Both the position numbers and the translations under genes were made by a program. Source: Gammaproteobacteria bacterium (GTDB lineage Bacteria; Pseudomonadota; Gammaproteobacteria; WOZS01). From it: a stretch of 52,578 nt of DNA. Positions within the stretch are counted from its first letter, which is position 1. Every line of letters begins with the position of its first letter. The notes beneath the pieces were generated by a model, which was given only the letters and a program-made list of their open reading frames with translations, did not search any database and was not told the origin of the DNA. Shown here in pieces: positions 7,818 to 19,903 of this stretch. The stretch is from assembly GCA_011620135.1 (NCBI GenBank), contig WOZS01000035.1, forward strand, positions 1 to 52,578. The letters are read 5' to 3'.

Positions 7818-9734
7818 ATGGGTAAGATCATTGGTATCGACTTGGGAACGACAAATTCCTGCGTGGCCATCCTGGAAGGCGGTAAGCCCAAGGTGCTGGA
7901 AAACAGCGAAGGGCAGCGCACCACGCCATCGGTGGTGGCCTACACCAAGGATGGCGAGATTCTTGTGGGGCAGGCCGCCAAGCGCCAGGCGGTGACCAAC
8001 CCGCAAAACACGTTGCATGCCGTAAAAAGGCTCATCGGACGGCGCTTTGCCGATGCCGTGGTGCAAAAGGACATCTCGCTGGTGCCCTACAGGATCGTCG
8101 AGGCCAAAAACGGCGATGCCTGGATCGAGGTGATGGGTAAGCAGCTCGCCCCGCCCGAGGTTTCGGCCAAGGTGCTGCAGAAGATGAAGAAAACCGCCGA
8201 GGACTATCTTGGCGAGACGGTCACAGAGGCGGTCATCACCGTGCCGGCCTATTTCAACGACGCCCAGCGCCAGGCCACCAAGGATGCTGGGCGCATCGCC
8301 GGGCTGGATGTGAAGCGCATCATCAATGAGCCCACGGCCGCGGCTCTGGCCTACGGTCTGGACAAGCGCCGCGGCGATGCCAAGATTGCCGTCTATGACC
8401 TGGGCGGTGGCACCTTCGACGTCTCCATCATCGAGATGGCCGAGGTGGAAGGTGAGCACCAGTTCGAGGTGCTGGCCACCAACGGCGACACCTTCCTGGG
8501 TGGCGAGGACTTCGATCGGGCGGTGATCGATTATCTGGCCGATGAGTTCAAGGGGGAGCATGGCATCGACCTGCGCAAGGATCCGCTCGCCTTGCAGCGT
8601 CTGCGGGAAGCTGCCGAAAAGGCCAAGATCGAACTGTCCTCGAGCCAGCAGACCGAGATCAACCTGCCCTACGTCACTGCCGATGCCTCGGGGCCCAAGC
8701 ATCTGAATGTGCGTCTTTCCCGGGCCAAGCTGGAGTCCCTGGTGGACGACTTCATTCGGCGCACCATCGAGCCCTGTCGCCAGGCATTGAAGGACGCCGG
8801 TCTCTCGGTGACTGACATCACCGAGGTCATTCTGGTGGGTGGACAGACCCGCATGCCCAAGGTGCAGGATGTGGTGAAGGACTTCTTTGGCAAGGAGCCA
8901 CGCAAGGACGTGAACCCCGACGAGGCGGTGGCCATCGGTGCTGCGATCCAGGCCGGCGTACTGGCTGGCGATGTCAAGGATGTGCTGCTGCTGGATGTGA
9001 CCCCATTGTCCCTGGGCATAGAGACCCTGGGCGGGGTGATGACCAAGATCATCGAGCGCAACACCACCATTCCCACCAGAGCCACCCAGGTATTTTCCAC
9101 CGCCGAGGATGGTCAGACCGCCGTGACGGTGCATGTGTTGCAGGGTGAGCGCGAAAAAGCCTCCGAAAACAAATCGTTGGGCCGCTTTGACCTGACCGAT
9201 ATCCCGCCTGCCCAGCGGGGCATGCCGCAGATCGAGGTCACTTTCGATATCGATGCCAACGGCATCCTGCACGTATCGGCTAAGGACAAGGCCACCGGCA
9301 GGGAGCAGTCCATCGTGGTCAAGGCTTCTTCCGGTCTGACCGAGGACGAGGTGCAGCGCATGGTGAAGGATGCCCAGACCCATGCCGAGGAAGACAAGCA
9401 ATTCCATGAGCTGGTGGTGGCCCGCAACCAGGCGGAAAACCTGGTTTACGCCGTGGAAAAATCCCTCAAGGAGTTGGGCGACACACTCGATGCCGCCGAG
9501 CGGCAACCCATCGATGAGGCACTCAGGCAGACCAGGGAGGCCATCGGCGGCGAGAACAAGAACGGCATCGAGCAGGCCATGGCCACGCTCTCGCAGCATT
9601 CCAGTGCGCTGCTGCAAAAGGCTGCTTCCCAACAAGCTGCCTCGGCAGATCAGGGTAAGGCCCAGGGGGGTGCCGATGGTGAGGGCCGGGTGCTCGATGC
9701 CGAGTTCGAGGAGGTCAAGGAAAACCAGAAGTGA
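7818..9734 (+). CDS. dnaK: Chaperone DnaK / Hsp70 (638 aa)
   Basis: DnaK is the ATP-driven general chaperone working with DnaJ and GrpE. The N-terminus has phosphate loop DLGTTNS (8-14). Hsp70 signatures follow: the [17 protein letters not shown] segment, the [16 protein letters not shown] segment, and [14 protein letters not shown]. The substrate-binding domain includes the linker [19 protein letters not shown], and the lid ends with [13 protein letters not shown], the proteobacterial form of the C-terminus. The length matches E. coli (638). The start ATG 7818 has AAGGAAG upstream and gives [10 protein letters not shown]. It is 101 bases after grpE, and the 3' side carries a structured element with a T6 tract (9747-9875). 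Confidence 0.99.
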   Translation: MGKIIGIDLGTTNSCVAILEGGKPKVLENSEGQRTTPSVVAYTKDGEILVGQAAKRQAVTNPQNTLHAVKRLIGRRFADAVVQKDISLVPYRIVEAKNGDAWIEVMGKQLAPPEVSAKVLQKMKKTAEDYLGETVTEAVITVPAYFNDAQRQATKDAGRIAGLDVKRIINEPTAAALAYGLDKRRGDAKIAVYDLGGGTFDVSIIEMAEVEGEHQFEVLATNGDTFLGGEDFDRAVIDYLADEFKGEHGIDLRKDPLALQRLREAAEKAKIELSSSQQTEINLPYVTADASGPKHLNVRLSRAKLESLVDDFIRRTIEPCRQALKDAGLSVTDITEVILVGGQTRMPKVQDVVKDFFGKEPRKDVNPDEAVAIGAAIQAGVLAGDVKDVLLLDVTPLSLGIETLGGVMTKIIERNTTIPTRATQVFSTAEDGQTAVTVHVLQGEREKASENKSLGRFDLTDIPPAQRGMPQIEVTFDIDANGILHVSAKDKATGREQSIVVKASSGLTEDEVQRMVKDAQTHAEEDKQFHELVVARNQAENLVYAVEKSLKELGDTLDAAERQPIDEALRQTREAIGGENKNGIEQAMATLSQHSSALLQKAASQQAASADQGKAQGGADGEGRVLDAEFEEVKENQK

Positions 9735-9746
9735 CCACGGCCTGGG

Positions 9747-9875
9747 CAGGAAACCATCGGGTCATGATGCCGCAGGCGGCGGGTTTACCTTTTGCTCCCA
9801 GGGAAGGATGCTGCCCGCCCAGGGCGCGGCTCTCATGGCCGGGGCAATAAGCGCAAGGATGGTTTCCTGTTTTTT
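9747..9875 (+). terminator. Rod-like nested hairpin with T6 tract between dnaK and dnaJ (terminator or structured RNA)
   Basis: Four helices nest in one line. CAGGAAACCATC (9747-9758) pairs perfectly with GATGGTTTCCTG (9858-9869). GGTCATGA (9760-9767) pairs with TCATGGCC (9833-9840) using one G-U. GCCGC (9769-9773) pairs with GCGGC (9826-9830), and GGCGGG (9778-9783) pairs with CCCGCC (9814-9819). T6 (9870-9875) follows the outer strand directly. In total 31 base pairs are nested within 123 bases. The outer stem plus T run is what an intrinsic terminator needs, but the interior is far larger than usual, so it could be a stable small RNA or an attenuator. It belongs to no RNA family I can name. 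Confidence 0.6.
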
Positions 9876-9902
9876 GACGCATGCGCTGCCTTAGCGTATG
9901 TT
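9874..9902 (+). promoter_or_regulatory. Candidate sigma70 promoter for dnaJ
   Basis: TTGACG (9874-9879) is followed after exactly 17 bases by TATGTT (9897-9902). The -35 matches five of six consensus bases and the -10 four of six, at ideal spacing. The -35 begins inside the T6 tract of the preceding terminator-like rod. Transcription would start near 9909, only about 12 bases before the likely dnaJ start. The site would give dnaJ a supply independent of dnaK. Confidence 0.5.
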
Positions 9903-9921
9903 TGGTAGTTGAGCAATGACC

Positions 9922-11055
9922 ATGGCACACGATTATTACGAGATCCTCGGTGTGGCTCGAGAGGCGGCGGATGATGAGATCAAGCGCGCCTATCGCAAGC
10001 TGGCGCAGCGTTATCATCCCGACCGCAATCCCGGAAACAGTGAAGCCGAGGATCGCTTCAAGCAGATCAACGAGGCCTACGAGGTGCTGAGTGATCCCAA
10101 GAAGCGCGCTGCCTATGACCGCTATGGCGAGCACTACGCCCGGGGTGGTTCTGCCGGCGGAGCCGGCGGCTTCGGTGACACCTTCCAGGATATCTTCAGT
10201 GATTTCTTTGGCGAGGTGTTCGCTGGCGCATCCCAGGGCGGGCCCGGTCGGCGCAGTGCCAGGCGCGGTGCCGATCTGCGCTATGTGATGGAGCTCGATC
10301 TGGAAGAGGCCGCAGCCGGCGCCACGGTCAAGGTCCAGGTGCCCATGATGGTGGCCTGCGAGAGTTGCCAGGGGCGTGGTGCTGCGCCGGACAGCACGCC
10401 ACAGACCTGTCCCAAATGTCAGGGGCGTGGCGAGGTGCGCCAGCAGCAGGGCTTTTTTTCCATCCTGCAGACCTGTCCCCAGTGTCATGGTGAAGGACAG
10501 GTGATCAGCAAGCCGTGTCCGGCCTGCCATGGCGATGGACGGGTACGGGGTCAGCGGGTGCTCTCGGTCAATGTGCCATCCGGTGTGGATAGCGGGGATC
10601 GCATGCGTCTTGTGGGCGAGGGCGAGGCTGGGGTGCGCGGTTCCCCCAGCGGTGACCTCTATGTGCAGATTGCGGTGCGCCCCCATCCTCTCTTCAAGCG
10701 CCAGGGCAACGATCTGCTCTGCGAGCAACCCATCAGCATCGTCACCGCCGCTTTGGGGGGTGAGATCGAGGTGCCCAGCCTCAATGGACACCTCAAGCTG
10801 AGTATTCCGCCAGGAACCCAGTCCGGCAAGGTATTCCGGCTGCACGGCAAGGGCATGCGTTCCCCTCACGATGGCACCACGGGCGATCTGCTCTGCCAGG
10901 TGCATGTGGAAACCCCGGTCAATCTGACGACGGAACAAGAAAACCTGTTGCGCCAGTTGGAGGCCACCCTGGAAGCCGGTAACTACCAGCACACCCCGCA
11001 GCGCCGTTCGTGGATCGATAGCGTGAAGCGCTTCGTGGAACGGCTGACCGCCTGA
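9922..11055 (+). CDS. dnaJ: Chaperone DnaJ / Hsp40 (377 aa)
   Basis: DnaJ delivers substrates to DnaK and stimulates its ATPase. The J domain starts [10 protein letters not shown] and holds HPD at residues 32-34. A Gly-rich linker ([14 protein letters not shown]) follows, then four zinc-binding CxxCxGxG repeats: [24 protein letters not shown] and CPACHGDG. The C-terminal peptide-binding domains follow. The length matches E. coli (376). The start ATG 9922 is preferred because it gives the canonical N-terminus and GAG (9911-9913) is 8 bases upstream. ATG 9916 would add only MT. The spacer from dnaK holds a terminator-like rod and a promoter, so dnaJ may be a separate unit. Confidence 0.98.
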   Translation: MAHDYYEILGVAREAADDEIKRAYRKLAQRYHPDRNPGNSEAEDRFKQINEAYEVLSDPKKRAAYDRYGEHYARGGSAGGAGGFGDTFQDIFSDFFGEVFAGASQGGPGRRSARRGADLRYVMELDLEEAAAGATVKVQVPMMVACESCQGRGAAPDSTPQTCPKCQGRGEVRQQQGFFSILQTCPQCHGEGQVISKPCPACHGDGRVRGQRVLSVNVPSGVDSGDRMRLVGEGEAGVRGSPSGDLYVQIAVRPHPLFKRQGNDLLCEQPISIVTAALGGEIEVPSLNGHLKLSIPPGTQSGKVFRLHGKGMRSPHDGTTGDLLCQVHVETPVNLTTEQENLLRQLEATLEAGNYQHTPQRRSWIDSVKRFVERLTA

Positions 11056-11109
11056 CCGCCGCATCGTGTGGCTGGAGAATCCGCTGAAGGACAGGAACCA
11101 CAGATCCCT

Positions 11110-11952
11110 ATGATCAAGGCAGCCTTGATAGGCGCATCGGGACGAATGGGGCGGGAGATCATCCGTCTTCTGGCGGAACACCGCGAGATGACGCTTGCCT
11201 ACGCATTGGTGGGCAGCGCTTCTGCCCAGCAGGGGCTCGATGCAGGCACGGTGGCTGGCCTGCAGCCCATTGGGGTGGCGCTACAGCCAGTGGATGTGCT
11301 GCAGCGGCTCGAGCGCGGCCAGGTGGATGTGCTGATCGATTTTTCCAGGCCGGCTGGTACAGCAGCAGTACTCGAGGCCGTGATTGCCCAGGGCGTTCCG
11401 GCTGTGATCGGTACCACGGCCTGGGCAACGCATGCCGGGCTTCTGGAGGCTGCTGTGTCGCGTGCGGCTGTGGTGGCCGCGGCCAACATGGCACCGGGCA
11501 TGGTGCTGGCCGGCATGCTGGCCACCCTGGCCGCCCGGCTGCTGCCCGAGACCGACATCGAGATCGTTGAGATGCACCATGCCGGCAAACGCGATGCGCC
11601 CTCGGGAACGGCGCTGGCTCTGGCCGAACGGTTGCAGGAGGCGCGCGGCCTGCCGCCGACTGCCTGGTGTTCGGGTCGCACCTCGAGGCGCGAACCCGGC
11701 ATTGGCATCCATGCGGTGCGTGGTGGCGATGTGGCCGGTGAACATACCGTCATCCTGGCTGGTCCAGGCGAGCGCCTGGAGGTGACCCATCGTGCCGGCA
11801 GCAGGCTGGCCTTTGCCAGGGGGGCCATACTCGCCGCCCGTTTCGTGGTGGACCAGCCCCCGGGATGCTATGATATGGCCCAGGTCTTGGGATGGCCCGG
11901 GAACGCAGGGTCCTGGACATCTGGGCCAGATTCTGCGGGAGTCAAGCCTTGA
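11110..11952 (+). CDS. dapB: 4-hydroxy-tetrahydrodipicolinate reductase DapB (280 aa)
   Basis: DapB reduces the cyclic intermediate of the diaminopimelate/lysine pathway with NAD(P)H. The Rossmann motif GASGRMG is near residue 8. The catalytic region EIVEMHHAGKRDAPSGTALAL carries the conserved His pair and Lys. GIGIHAVRGGDVAGEHTV is also typical, and the end PGCYDMAQVLGW is the family C-terminus. The start ATG 11110 gives MIKAALIGASG; the frame is open further upstream to 11068 but that part is unlike DapB. About 18 residues follow the normal end. The stop overlaps the TTG start of carA (TTGA), so the two are coupled. The gene follows dnaJ by 54 bases. Confidence 0.96.
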   Translation: MIKAALIGASGRMGREIIRLLAEHREMTLAYALVGSASAQQGLDAGTVAGLQPIGVALQPVDVLQRLERGQVDVLIDFSRPAGTAAVLEAVIAQGVPAVIGTTAWATHAGLLEAAVSRAAVVAAANMAPGMVLAGMLATLAARLLPETDIEIVEMHHAGKRDAPSGTALALAERLQEARGLPPTAWCSGRTSRREPGIGIHAVRGGDVAGEHTVILAGPGERLEVTHRAGSRLAFARGAILAARFVVDQPPGCYDMAQVLGWPGNAGSWTSGPDSAGVKP

Positions 11953-13057
11953 GTACGACAGAGGCCTATCTGGCGCTGGCCGACGGCCAGGTTTTTCCTG
12001 GCACGAGCTGTGGCGTATCCGGCACCGCCCAGGGTGAGGTGGTGTTCCAGACGGCCATGACCGGCTATCAGGAGGTGCTGACCGATCCCTCCTACACGGG
12101 CCAGATCGTCACCTTCACCATGCCGCACATCGGCAATGTGGGCTGTAATCCCGATGATGAACAAAGTGCCCAGGTCTGCGCCAGTGGCCTGGTGGTGCGG
12201 GAGCTGAGCGCTGTCACCACCGGGCCGCGGGCCACCTGTTCGCTGCGCGCCTATCTGGAACGGCACGGGGTGGTGGGCATCAGTGGCATCAATACCCGTG
12301 CGCTGACCCATCATATCCGCACCCATGGCGCCCAGGGGGGTGCCATTGCACCTTCTGCCGAGGCGGCGCTGGCCGCAGCACGGCACTGCCCATCACTGCA
12401 AGGTCTGGATCTCGCCTGCGAGGTGAGCACGCAGGTACCCTACAGCTATTGGGAGACGAGATGGTCCGCCAGTCAGCAGGCAGGCCATCGGGTGGTGGTG
12501 GTGGATTTTGGCACCAAGCGCGCTATCCTGAGCTGTCTTGCGGCCTGTGGCTGGCAGGTGGTGGTGGTACCGGCCACTTCCAGCGCCGCCGAGATCTTGA
12601 GCTGGCAGCCGGATGCGGTGGTGCTTTCCAATGGCCCCGGGGACCCCGCGGCCTGCACCTATGCTCATCGAGCCACCAAGGAGCTGCTGGAATCCCGCAT
12701 GCCAATCCTGGGTGTCTGCCTCGGCCATCAGATCTTGGCTTTGGCCTGTGGCGGACGCACCAGGAAGATGGCCTTTGGCCACCACGGCATCAACCATCCC
12801 GTGATCATCGTCCAGACGGCCGGCGTGGCCATCAGCAGCCAGAATCATGGCTTCGTGGTGGATGAGGCCACATTGCCCGACAATCTGCTGGTGACCCACC
12901 GCTCCTTGTTCGATGGCACCGTGCAGGGCCTTGCCCATCGTCACACCCTGGCCTGGGGGTTTCAGGGACATCCCGAGGCCAACCCGGGGCCGGATGACCT
13001 GCAGCCTCTGTTCGCCACCTTTCTGCGGGCGGTTGCAGCCGACCGTGTGGCGGCCTG

Positions 13058-13058
<1 letters not shown>
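11949..13058 (+). CDS. carA: Carbamoyl-phosphate synthase small (glutaminase) subunit (369 aa)
   Basis: CarA hydrolyses glutamine and sends ammonia to CarB for carbamoyl phosphate, the precursor of arginine and pyrimidines. The N-terminal domain has [20 protein letters not shown] and [18 protein letters not shown]. The class I amidotransferase domain has [10 protein letters not shown] with catalytic Cys257, and [10 protein letters not shown] with the His/Glu of the triad. The start TTG 11949 is chosen because GGGAG lies 7 bases upstream, it overlaps the dapB stop, and homologues start at about this point. The open frame extends to ATG 11892 inside dapB, which is less likely. The stop overlaps the carB ATG (TGATG at 13056-13060). 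Confidence 0.96.
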
Positions 13059-16294
<3,236 letters not shown>

Positions 16295-16308
16295 GGAGGA
16301 CACCGCGG

Positions 16309-16785
16309 ATGACGAGAGTGCCCATGACCCAGCGCGGCGCGGCAAAGCTGCGCTCGGAGCTGCAGCAACTGAAACACGTGGAACGACCGCGAATCATCAA
16401 GGATCTGGCCGAGGCCCGTGCCCATGGCGATCTCAAGGAGAATGCCGAATACCACGCAGCCCGGGAACAACAGTCCTTCGTGGAGGGACGTATCGCCGAT
16501 CTGGAGTTCAAGCTCTCCATGGCCGAGGTCATCGACGTGAGCCGCCTCCAGAGCAATGGCCGGGTGATCTTCGGTGCCATCGTGGAACTGGAGGCGCAAG
16601 ATTCCGGTGAGGCCGTCACCTATCAGATCGTGGGTGAGGAAGAGGCCGATATCAAGGAGGGATTGATTTCCTATACCTCGCCCATTGCCCGGGCACTGAT
16701 TGGTCGGGCAGAGGGGGATGAGGTGACGGTGAGCGCCCCGGGCGGACAGCGGCGCTACGAGATCATTGCCGTGCGTTTTGGCTGA
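16309..16785 (+). CDS. greA: Transcription elongation factor GreA (158 aa)
   Basis: GreA enters the secondary channel of RNA polymerase and stimulates cleavage of backtracked RNA. The N-terminal coiled coil has [20 protein letters not shown] and the tip region [20 protein letters not shown] with the conserved acidic pair. The C-terminal FKBP-like domain includes [20 protein letters not shown] and [15 protein letters not shown]. The length equals E. coli GreA. The start ATG 16309 has a strong AAGGAGG (16293-16299) 9 bases upstream. ATG 16324 would also give the usual MTQRGA start. It follows carB by 14 bases, the widespread carAB-greA order. Confidence 0.97.
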   Translation: MTRVPMTQRGAAKLRSELQQLKHVERPRIIKDLAEARAHGDLKENAEYHAAREQQSFVEGRIADLEFKLSMAEVIDVSRLQSNGRVIFGAIVELEAQDSGEAVTYQIVGEEEADIKEGLISYTSPIARALIGRAEGDEVTVSAPGGQRRYEIIAVRFG

Positions 16786-17244
16786 ATGCTGTCAGTCGAT
16801 TGCTTGAGGGACAAGGGCCAGCGCCTGGCCATGCTGGTTTTCCTGGCCTGGGTGGGGAGTATGTGGACTGTGGGCTTTGTGGTGGTGCCTCGGCTGTTTG
16901 CCGTGTTGCCGCCGGCCTCGGCCGGCAGACTGGCCGCTGGCCTGTTTGCCTTTGTGCATCTCACAGCCCTGGTGGTATTGCCCATGGTGCTGTGGCTGGC
17001 CGGCGCTTGGCAGCAGCGCTTGCTGGCTGGGGTCTGTTGGCTGGGGTCAGCGCTCTCCTACGGTTACCTCGGGCCGCGCATCACGGCTTTGGCCGCCGGC
17101 GGTGAGCATGGCCCGGCTCTCGATCGTCTGCACACCATGGCCATGGCGGACTATGGTCTGTGTGCCCTGGCGGCCATCGTCCTGGCATGGTCCCTGGTGA
17201 GTCAGGGCATGGCCCCCATGGGTAAGGGAGGCGGTCTGTCGTGA
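16786..17244 (+). CDS. DUF4149-type integral membrane protein (152 aa)
   Basis: This is a small membrane protein of the DUF4149 type, with four predicted hydrophobic segments: about residues 14-38 (FLAWVGSMWTVGFVVVPRLF), 45-70, 78-95 and 122-140. The motif WVGSMWTVGFVVVP followed by LF is typical of that family. A conserved-looking HTMAMADYG lies before the last helix. The biochemical role is unknown. The start ATG immediately follows the greA stop with no gap, and the stop overlaps the GTG start of rlmE (GTGA), so it is translated as part of this operon. Its place beside rlmE-ftsH is commonly seen in related bacteria. Confidence 0.8.
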   Translation: MLSVDCLRDKGQRLAMLVFLAWVGSMWTVGFVVVPRLFAVLPPASAGRLAAGLFAFVHLTALVVLPMVLWLAGAWQQRLLAGVCWLGSALSYGYLGPRITALAAGGEHGPALDRLHTMAMADYGLCALAAIVLAWSLVSQGMAPMGKGGGLS

Positions 17245-17897
17245 GATCACAGGATTGGCTGCGCCGTCAGGCCAAGGATCCCTTCGTGCGTCAGGCACGG
17301 CAGGATGGCTTTCGTTCCCGGGCAGCCTATAAGCTTGCCGGGATCGATCAGCGCTGCGGGCTGTTCAGGCCTGGGATGCAGGTGCTGGACCTGGGAGCGG
17401 CTCCGGGCGGGTTCAGCCAATACGTTGCCCGGCGCATCTTGCCCACTGGTCGGATATGGGCTGTGGATCTGCTGCCCATGGCCCCCATTCAGGGTGTAGC
17501 GGTGTTGCGGGCAGACCTGGCCACGGCAGAAGGGCTTGCTGCCGTGACGGCATGGGTAGGGGATGGCGGAGTCCATGCAGTGATCAGCGACATGGCTCCT
17601 GACCTGAGCGGGGATGCCGCCAGGGATCAGGCGGCATGGCTGGCCATGGCCGAGGGAGCCGTGTCACTGGCCAGTCAACTCCTGCTACCTGGCGGCGTCT
17701 TGTTGGTCAAGGCCTTTGCCGGCAGTGAACTCAAGGCGTTCGAGTCCCTGATGCGGGCGTGCTGCCCGACCCTGCAACGCATCAAGCCGCAGGCCTCGCG
17801 CAGTGAGAGCCGCGAATTGTATCTCTTGGGCTGGCGCGCCCCGGGACCTGGTGCAAGGAACAGAAACTCACAAAAACAGTCTATGATAAACAAATGA
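17241..17897 (+). CDS. rlmE: 23S rRNA 2'-O-ribose U2552 methyltransferase RlmE/FtsJ (218 aa)
   Basis: RlmE methylates the 2'-OH of U2552 in the A loop of 23S rRNA with SAM during late 50S assembly. The SAM motif VLDLGAAPGGFSQYVA is clear. The catalytic K-D-K-E set is visible as SRAAYKL, VISDMAPDLSGD, LVKAFAGSE, and the SRSESRELYLL end. The length is near E. coli (209). The start GTG 17241 overlaps the previous stop and has GGGAGG upstream. The last about 15 residues (GARNRNSQKQSMINK) are an extra tail. It sits directly upstream of ftsH, as in E. coli. Confidence 0.95.
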   Translation: MRSQDWLRRQAKDPFVRQARQDGFRSRAAYKLAGIDQRCGLFRPGMQVLDLGAAPGGFSQYVARRILPTGRIWAVDLLPMAPIQGVAVLRADLATAEGLAAVTAWVGDGGVHAVISDMAPDLSGDAARDQAAWLAMAEGAVSLASQLLLPGGVLLVKAFAGSELKAFESLMRACCPTLQRIKPQASRSESRELYLLGWRAPGPGARNRNSQKQSMINK

Positions 17898-17939
17898 TCG
17901 GTATCGTGTGATATCTCGGTCGGCTACTAATCGTATGGC

Positions 17940-17954
17940 GGGGGGAAGACCCCC
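17940..17954 (+). other. G5/C5 hairpin just before the ftsH ribosome site
   Basis: GGGGG (17941-17945) and CCCCC (17950-17954) form a 5-bp all-GC hairpin with loop AAGA. It abuts the ftsH Shine-Dalgarno GGAGG (17955-17959). A C run next to GGAGG could alternatively pair with it and reduce translation. There is no T tract. A regulatory role is inference. Confidence 0.35.
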
Positions 17955-17965
17955 GGAGGCGCGTG

Positions 17966-19894
17966 ATGAATGATATGGCGAAAAATGTGTTGCTGTGGGT
18001 CATCATCGCTGTGGTGCTGATGTCGGTATTCAATGGTTTTGGCATCCGCAGCGAGAGAAGCGACAAGCTCAAGTATTCCGAGTTCCTGAGTGAGGTGGAG
18101 CGCGGTGCGGTGCGCGAGGTGGAGATTGGTGGTCGCACCATCGAGGGCCAGTTCTACAGCGGGGGGCGGTTCATCAGCTATGCTCCTGCGCCGGTCAGCG
18201 ACAGCCTGGTGGACAAGCTGCGCAGCAAGGAGGTCTCCATTGCTGGCAAGGAGCCGGAGCATCAGTCGCTGCTGTTGCAGATCTTCATCAGCTGGTTTCC
18301 CTTCCTGCTGCTGATCGGCATCTGGATCTTCTTCATGCGTCAGATGCAAGGTGGCATGGGAGGGCGGGGAGCCATGTCCTTCGGCAAGAGCCGCGCGCGT
18401 CTCCTGGCCGAGGATCAGGTCAAGGTCACCTTTGCCGATGTGGCTGGTGTGGAAGAAGCCAAGGATGATCTCAGTGAGCTGGTTGATTTCCTGCGTGACC
18501 CCACCAAGTTCCAACGCCTGGGCGGCAAGATCCCCCGCGGTGTGCTGATGGTGGGGCCCCCGGGGACCGGCAAAACCCTCCTGGCCCGGGCCATCGCCGG
18601 TGAGGCCAAGGTGCCCTTCTTCACCATCTCGGGCTCGGACTTCGTGGAGATGTTCGTGGGCGTGGGTGCTGCCCGGGTGCGCGATATGTTCGAGCAGGCC
18701 AAGAAGCATGCGCCCTGTATCATCTTTATCGATGAGATCGATGCCGTGGGCCGGCATCGGGGCGCAGGCTTGGGCGGCGGTCATGACGAGCGCGAGCAGA
18801 CCCTGAACCAGCTCCTGGTGGAGATGGATGGTTTCGATGGCAACGAGGGAGTGATCGTCGTCGCCGCCACCAACCGGGCCGACGTGCTGGATCGCGCCCT
18901 GCTGCGCCCCGGTCGTTTTGACCGCCAGGTGGTGGTGGGGCTGCCCGACGTGTGTGGTCGCGAACAGATCCTCAGGGTGCACATGCGCCGCGTCCCTCTG
19001 GGCAAGGATGTGGAGCCGGCCATCATCGCCCGGGGCACGCCAGGCTTTTCCGGCGCCGATCTCGCCAACCTGGTCAATGAGGCGGCCCTGCTGGCGGCAC
19101 GGGCCAATCGACGTTCCGTGGACATGGAGATGTTCGACCGGGCCAAGGACAAGATCATGATGGGTGCCGAGCGGCGTTCCCTGGTGATGAGTGACGAGGA
19201 AAAGCAACTTACCGCCTATCACGAGGCGGGGCATGCCATTATCGGGCTGCTCATCGGCGACCATGATCCAGTCTACAAGGTGACCATCATGCCCCGCGGG
19301 CATGCGCTGGGGCTCACCATGTATCTTCCCGAGGGCGATCGCCACAGCTACAGCAAGCGCCGCCTGGAAAGCCGCTTGGCCAGCCTGTTCGGTGGCCGGG
19401 CGGCAGAAGAGCTGGTGTTTGGTGCCGATTTCATCACCACCGGGGCTGCCAACGACATCGAGCAGGCCACGGAGTTGGCACGCAACATGGTGGCGCGCTG
19501 GGGGCTTTCGGAGCGTCTCGGTCCACTGACCTATATGGAGGAACAGGAAAACCCCTACATGGGCATGGGGTCACGTTCCATCATTTCCGATGAGACGGCG
19601 CATACCATCGACGATGAGGTGCGCAAGGTGGTGCAGCGCAACTATGAAATGGCGCGACACATCCTGACAGAGCAGATCGACAAGCTGCATGCCATGGCCA
19701 AGGCATTGATCAAGTACGAGACCATCGACCGCCAGCAGATCGCGGACATCATGGAAGGCCGCGAACCCCAGCCACCGGCCGGTTATAGTGTTCTGGGAGG
19801 CGATGGGATCAGTCTGGACAAAGGACCACCTTCTGTCTCCAGGCCCGGTGAGGGCAAGCCTTCCGATGCGGGGGTGTCCGGCGCGGCCAGTTAG
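17966..19894 (+). CDS. ftsH: ATP-dependent zinc metalloprotease FtsH (642 aa)
   Basis: FtsH is the membrane-anchored AAA+ protease that degrades misassembled membrane proteins and unstable regulators. It has two N-terminal membrane helices (about 7-24 and 100-120) around a periplasmic domain. The AAA domain has Walker A GPPGTGKT (197-204), Walker [13 protein letters not shown] and the SRH arginines near RPGRFDRQV. The zinc site HEAGH is at 419-423. The start is ATG 17966 with GGAGG (17955-17959) 6 bases upstream, giving [20 protein letters not shown], almost the E. coli N-terminus. A GTG just before (17963) has poorer spacing. It is separated from rlmE by 68 bases with a GC hairpin. Confidence 0.99.
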   Translation: MNDMAKNVLLWVIIAVVLMSVFNGFGIRSERSDKLKYSEFLSEVERGAVREVEIGGRTIEGQFYSGGRFISYAPAPVSDSLVDKLRSKEVSIAGKEPEHQSLLLQIFISWFPFLLLIGIWIFFMRQMQGGMGGRGAMSFGKSRARLLAEDQVKVTFADVAGVEEAKDDLSELVDFLRDPTKFQRLGGKIPRGVLMVGPPGTGKTLLARAIAGEAKVPFFTISGSDFVEMFVGVGAARVRDMFEQAKKHAPCIIFIDEIDAVGRHRGAGLGGGHDEREQTLNQLLVEMDGFDGNEGVIVVAATNRADVLDRALLRPGRFDRQVVVGLPDVCGREQILRVHMRRVPLGKDVEPAIIARGTPGFSGADLANLVNEAALLAARANRRSVDMEMFDRAKDKIMMGAERRSLVMSDEEKQLTAYHEAGHAIIGLLIGDHDPVYKVTIMPRGHALGLTMYLPEGDRHSYSKRRLESRLASLFGGRAAEELVFGADFITTGAANDIEQATELARNMVARWGLSERLGPLTYMEEQENPYMGMGSRSIISDETAHTIDDEVRKVVQRNYEMARHILTEQIDKLHAMAKALIKYETIDRQQIADIMEGREPQPPAGYSVLGGDGISLDKGPPSVSRPGEGKPSDAGVSGAAS

Positions 19895-19903
19895 TCCAGT
19901 ACA

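Noticed and set aside
7593-9635. A 680-codon open frame on the minus strand opposite dnaK
   Set aside because: It mirrors dnaK codon structure, is rich in His, Gly and Leu, and shows no domain. dnaK is certain on the plus strand, and high GC at third positions opens such antisense frames.
9747-9875. Signal recognition particle (4.5S) RNA in the dnaK-dnaJ spacer
   Set aside because: The rod shape and the words GTTTACC and GGAAGGA resemble it, but the invariant GGUCAGG and GCAGCC core is absent.
9715-11181. Long minus-strand frame opposite dnaJ and its upstream spacer
   Set aside because: It is a shadow of dnaJ with no recognisable family. The spacer part is better explained by the nested hairpins.
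17927-19345. 472-codon minus-strand frame opposite ftsH
   Set aside because: It is antisense to the conserved AAA and protease regions of FtsH and has a His/Gln-rich shadow composition.
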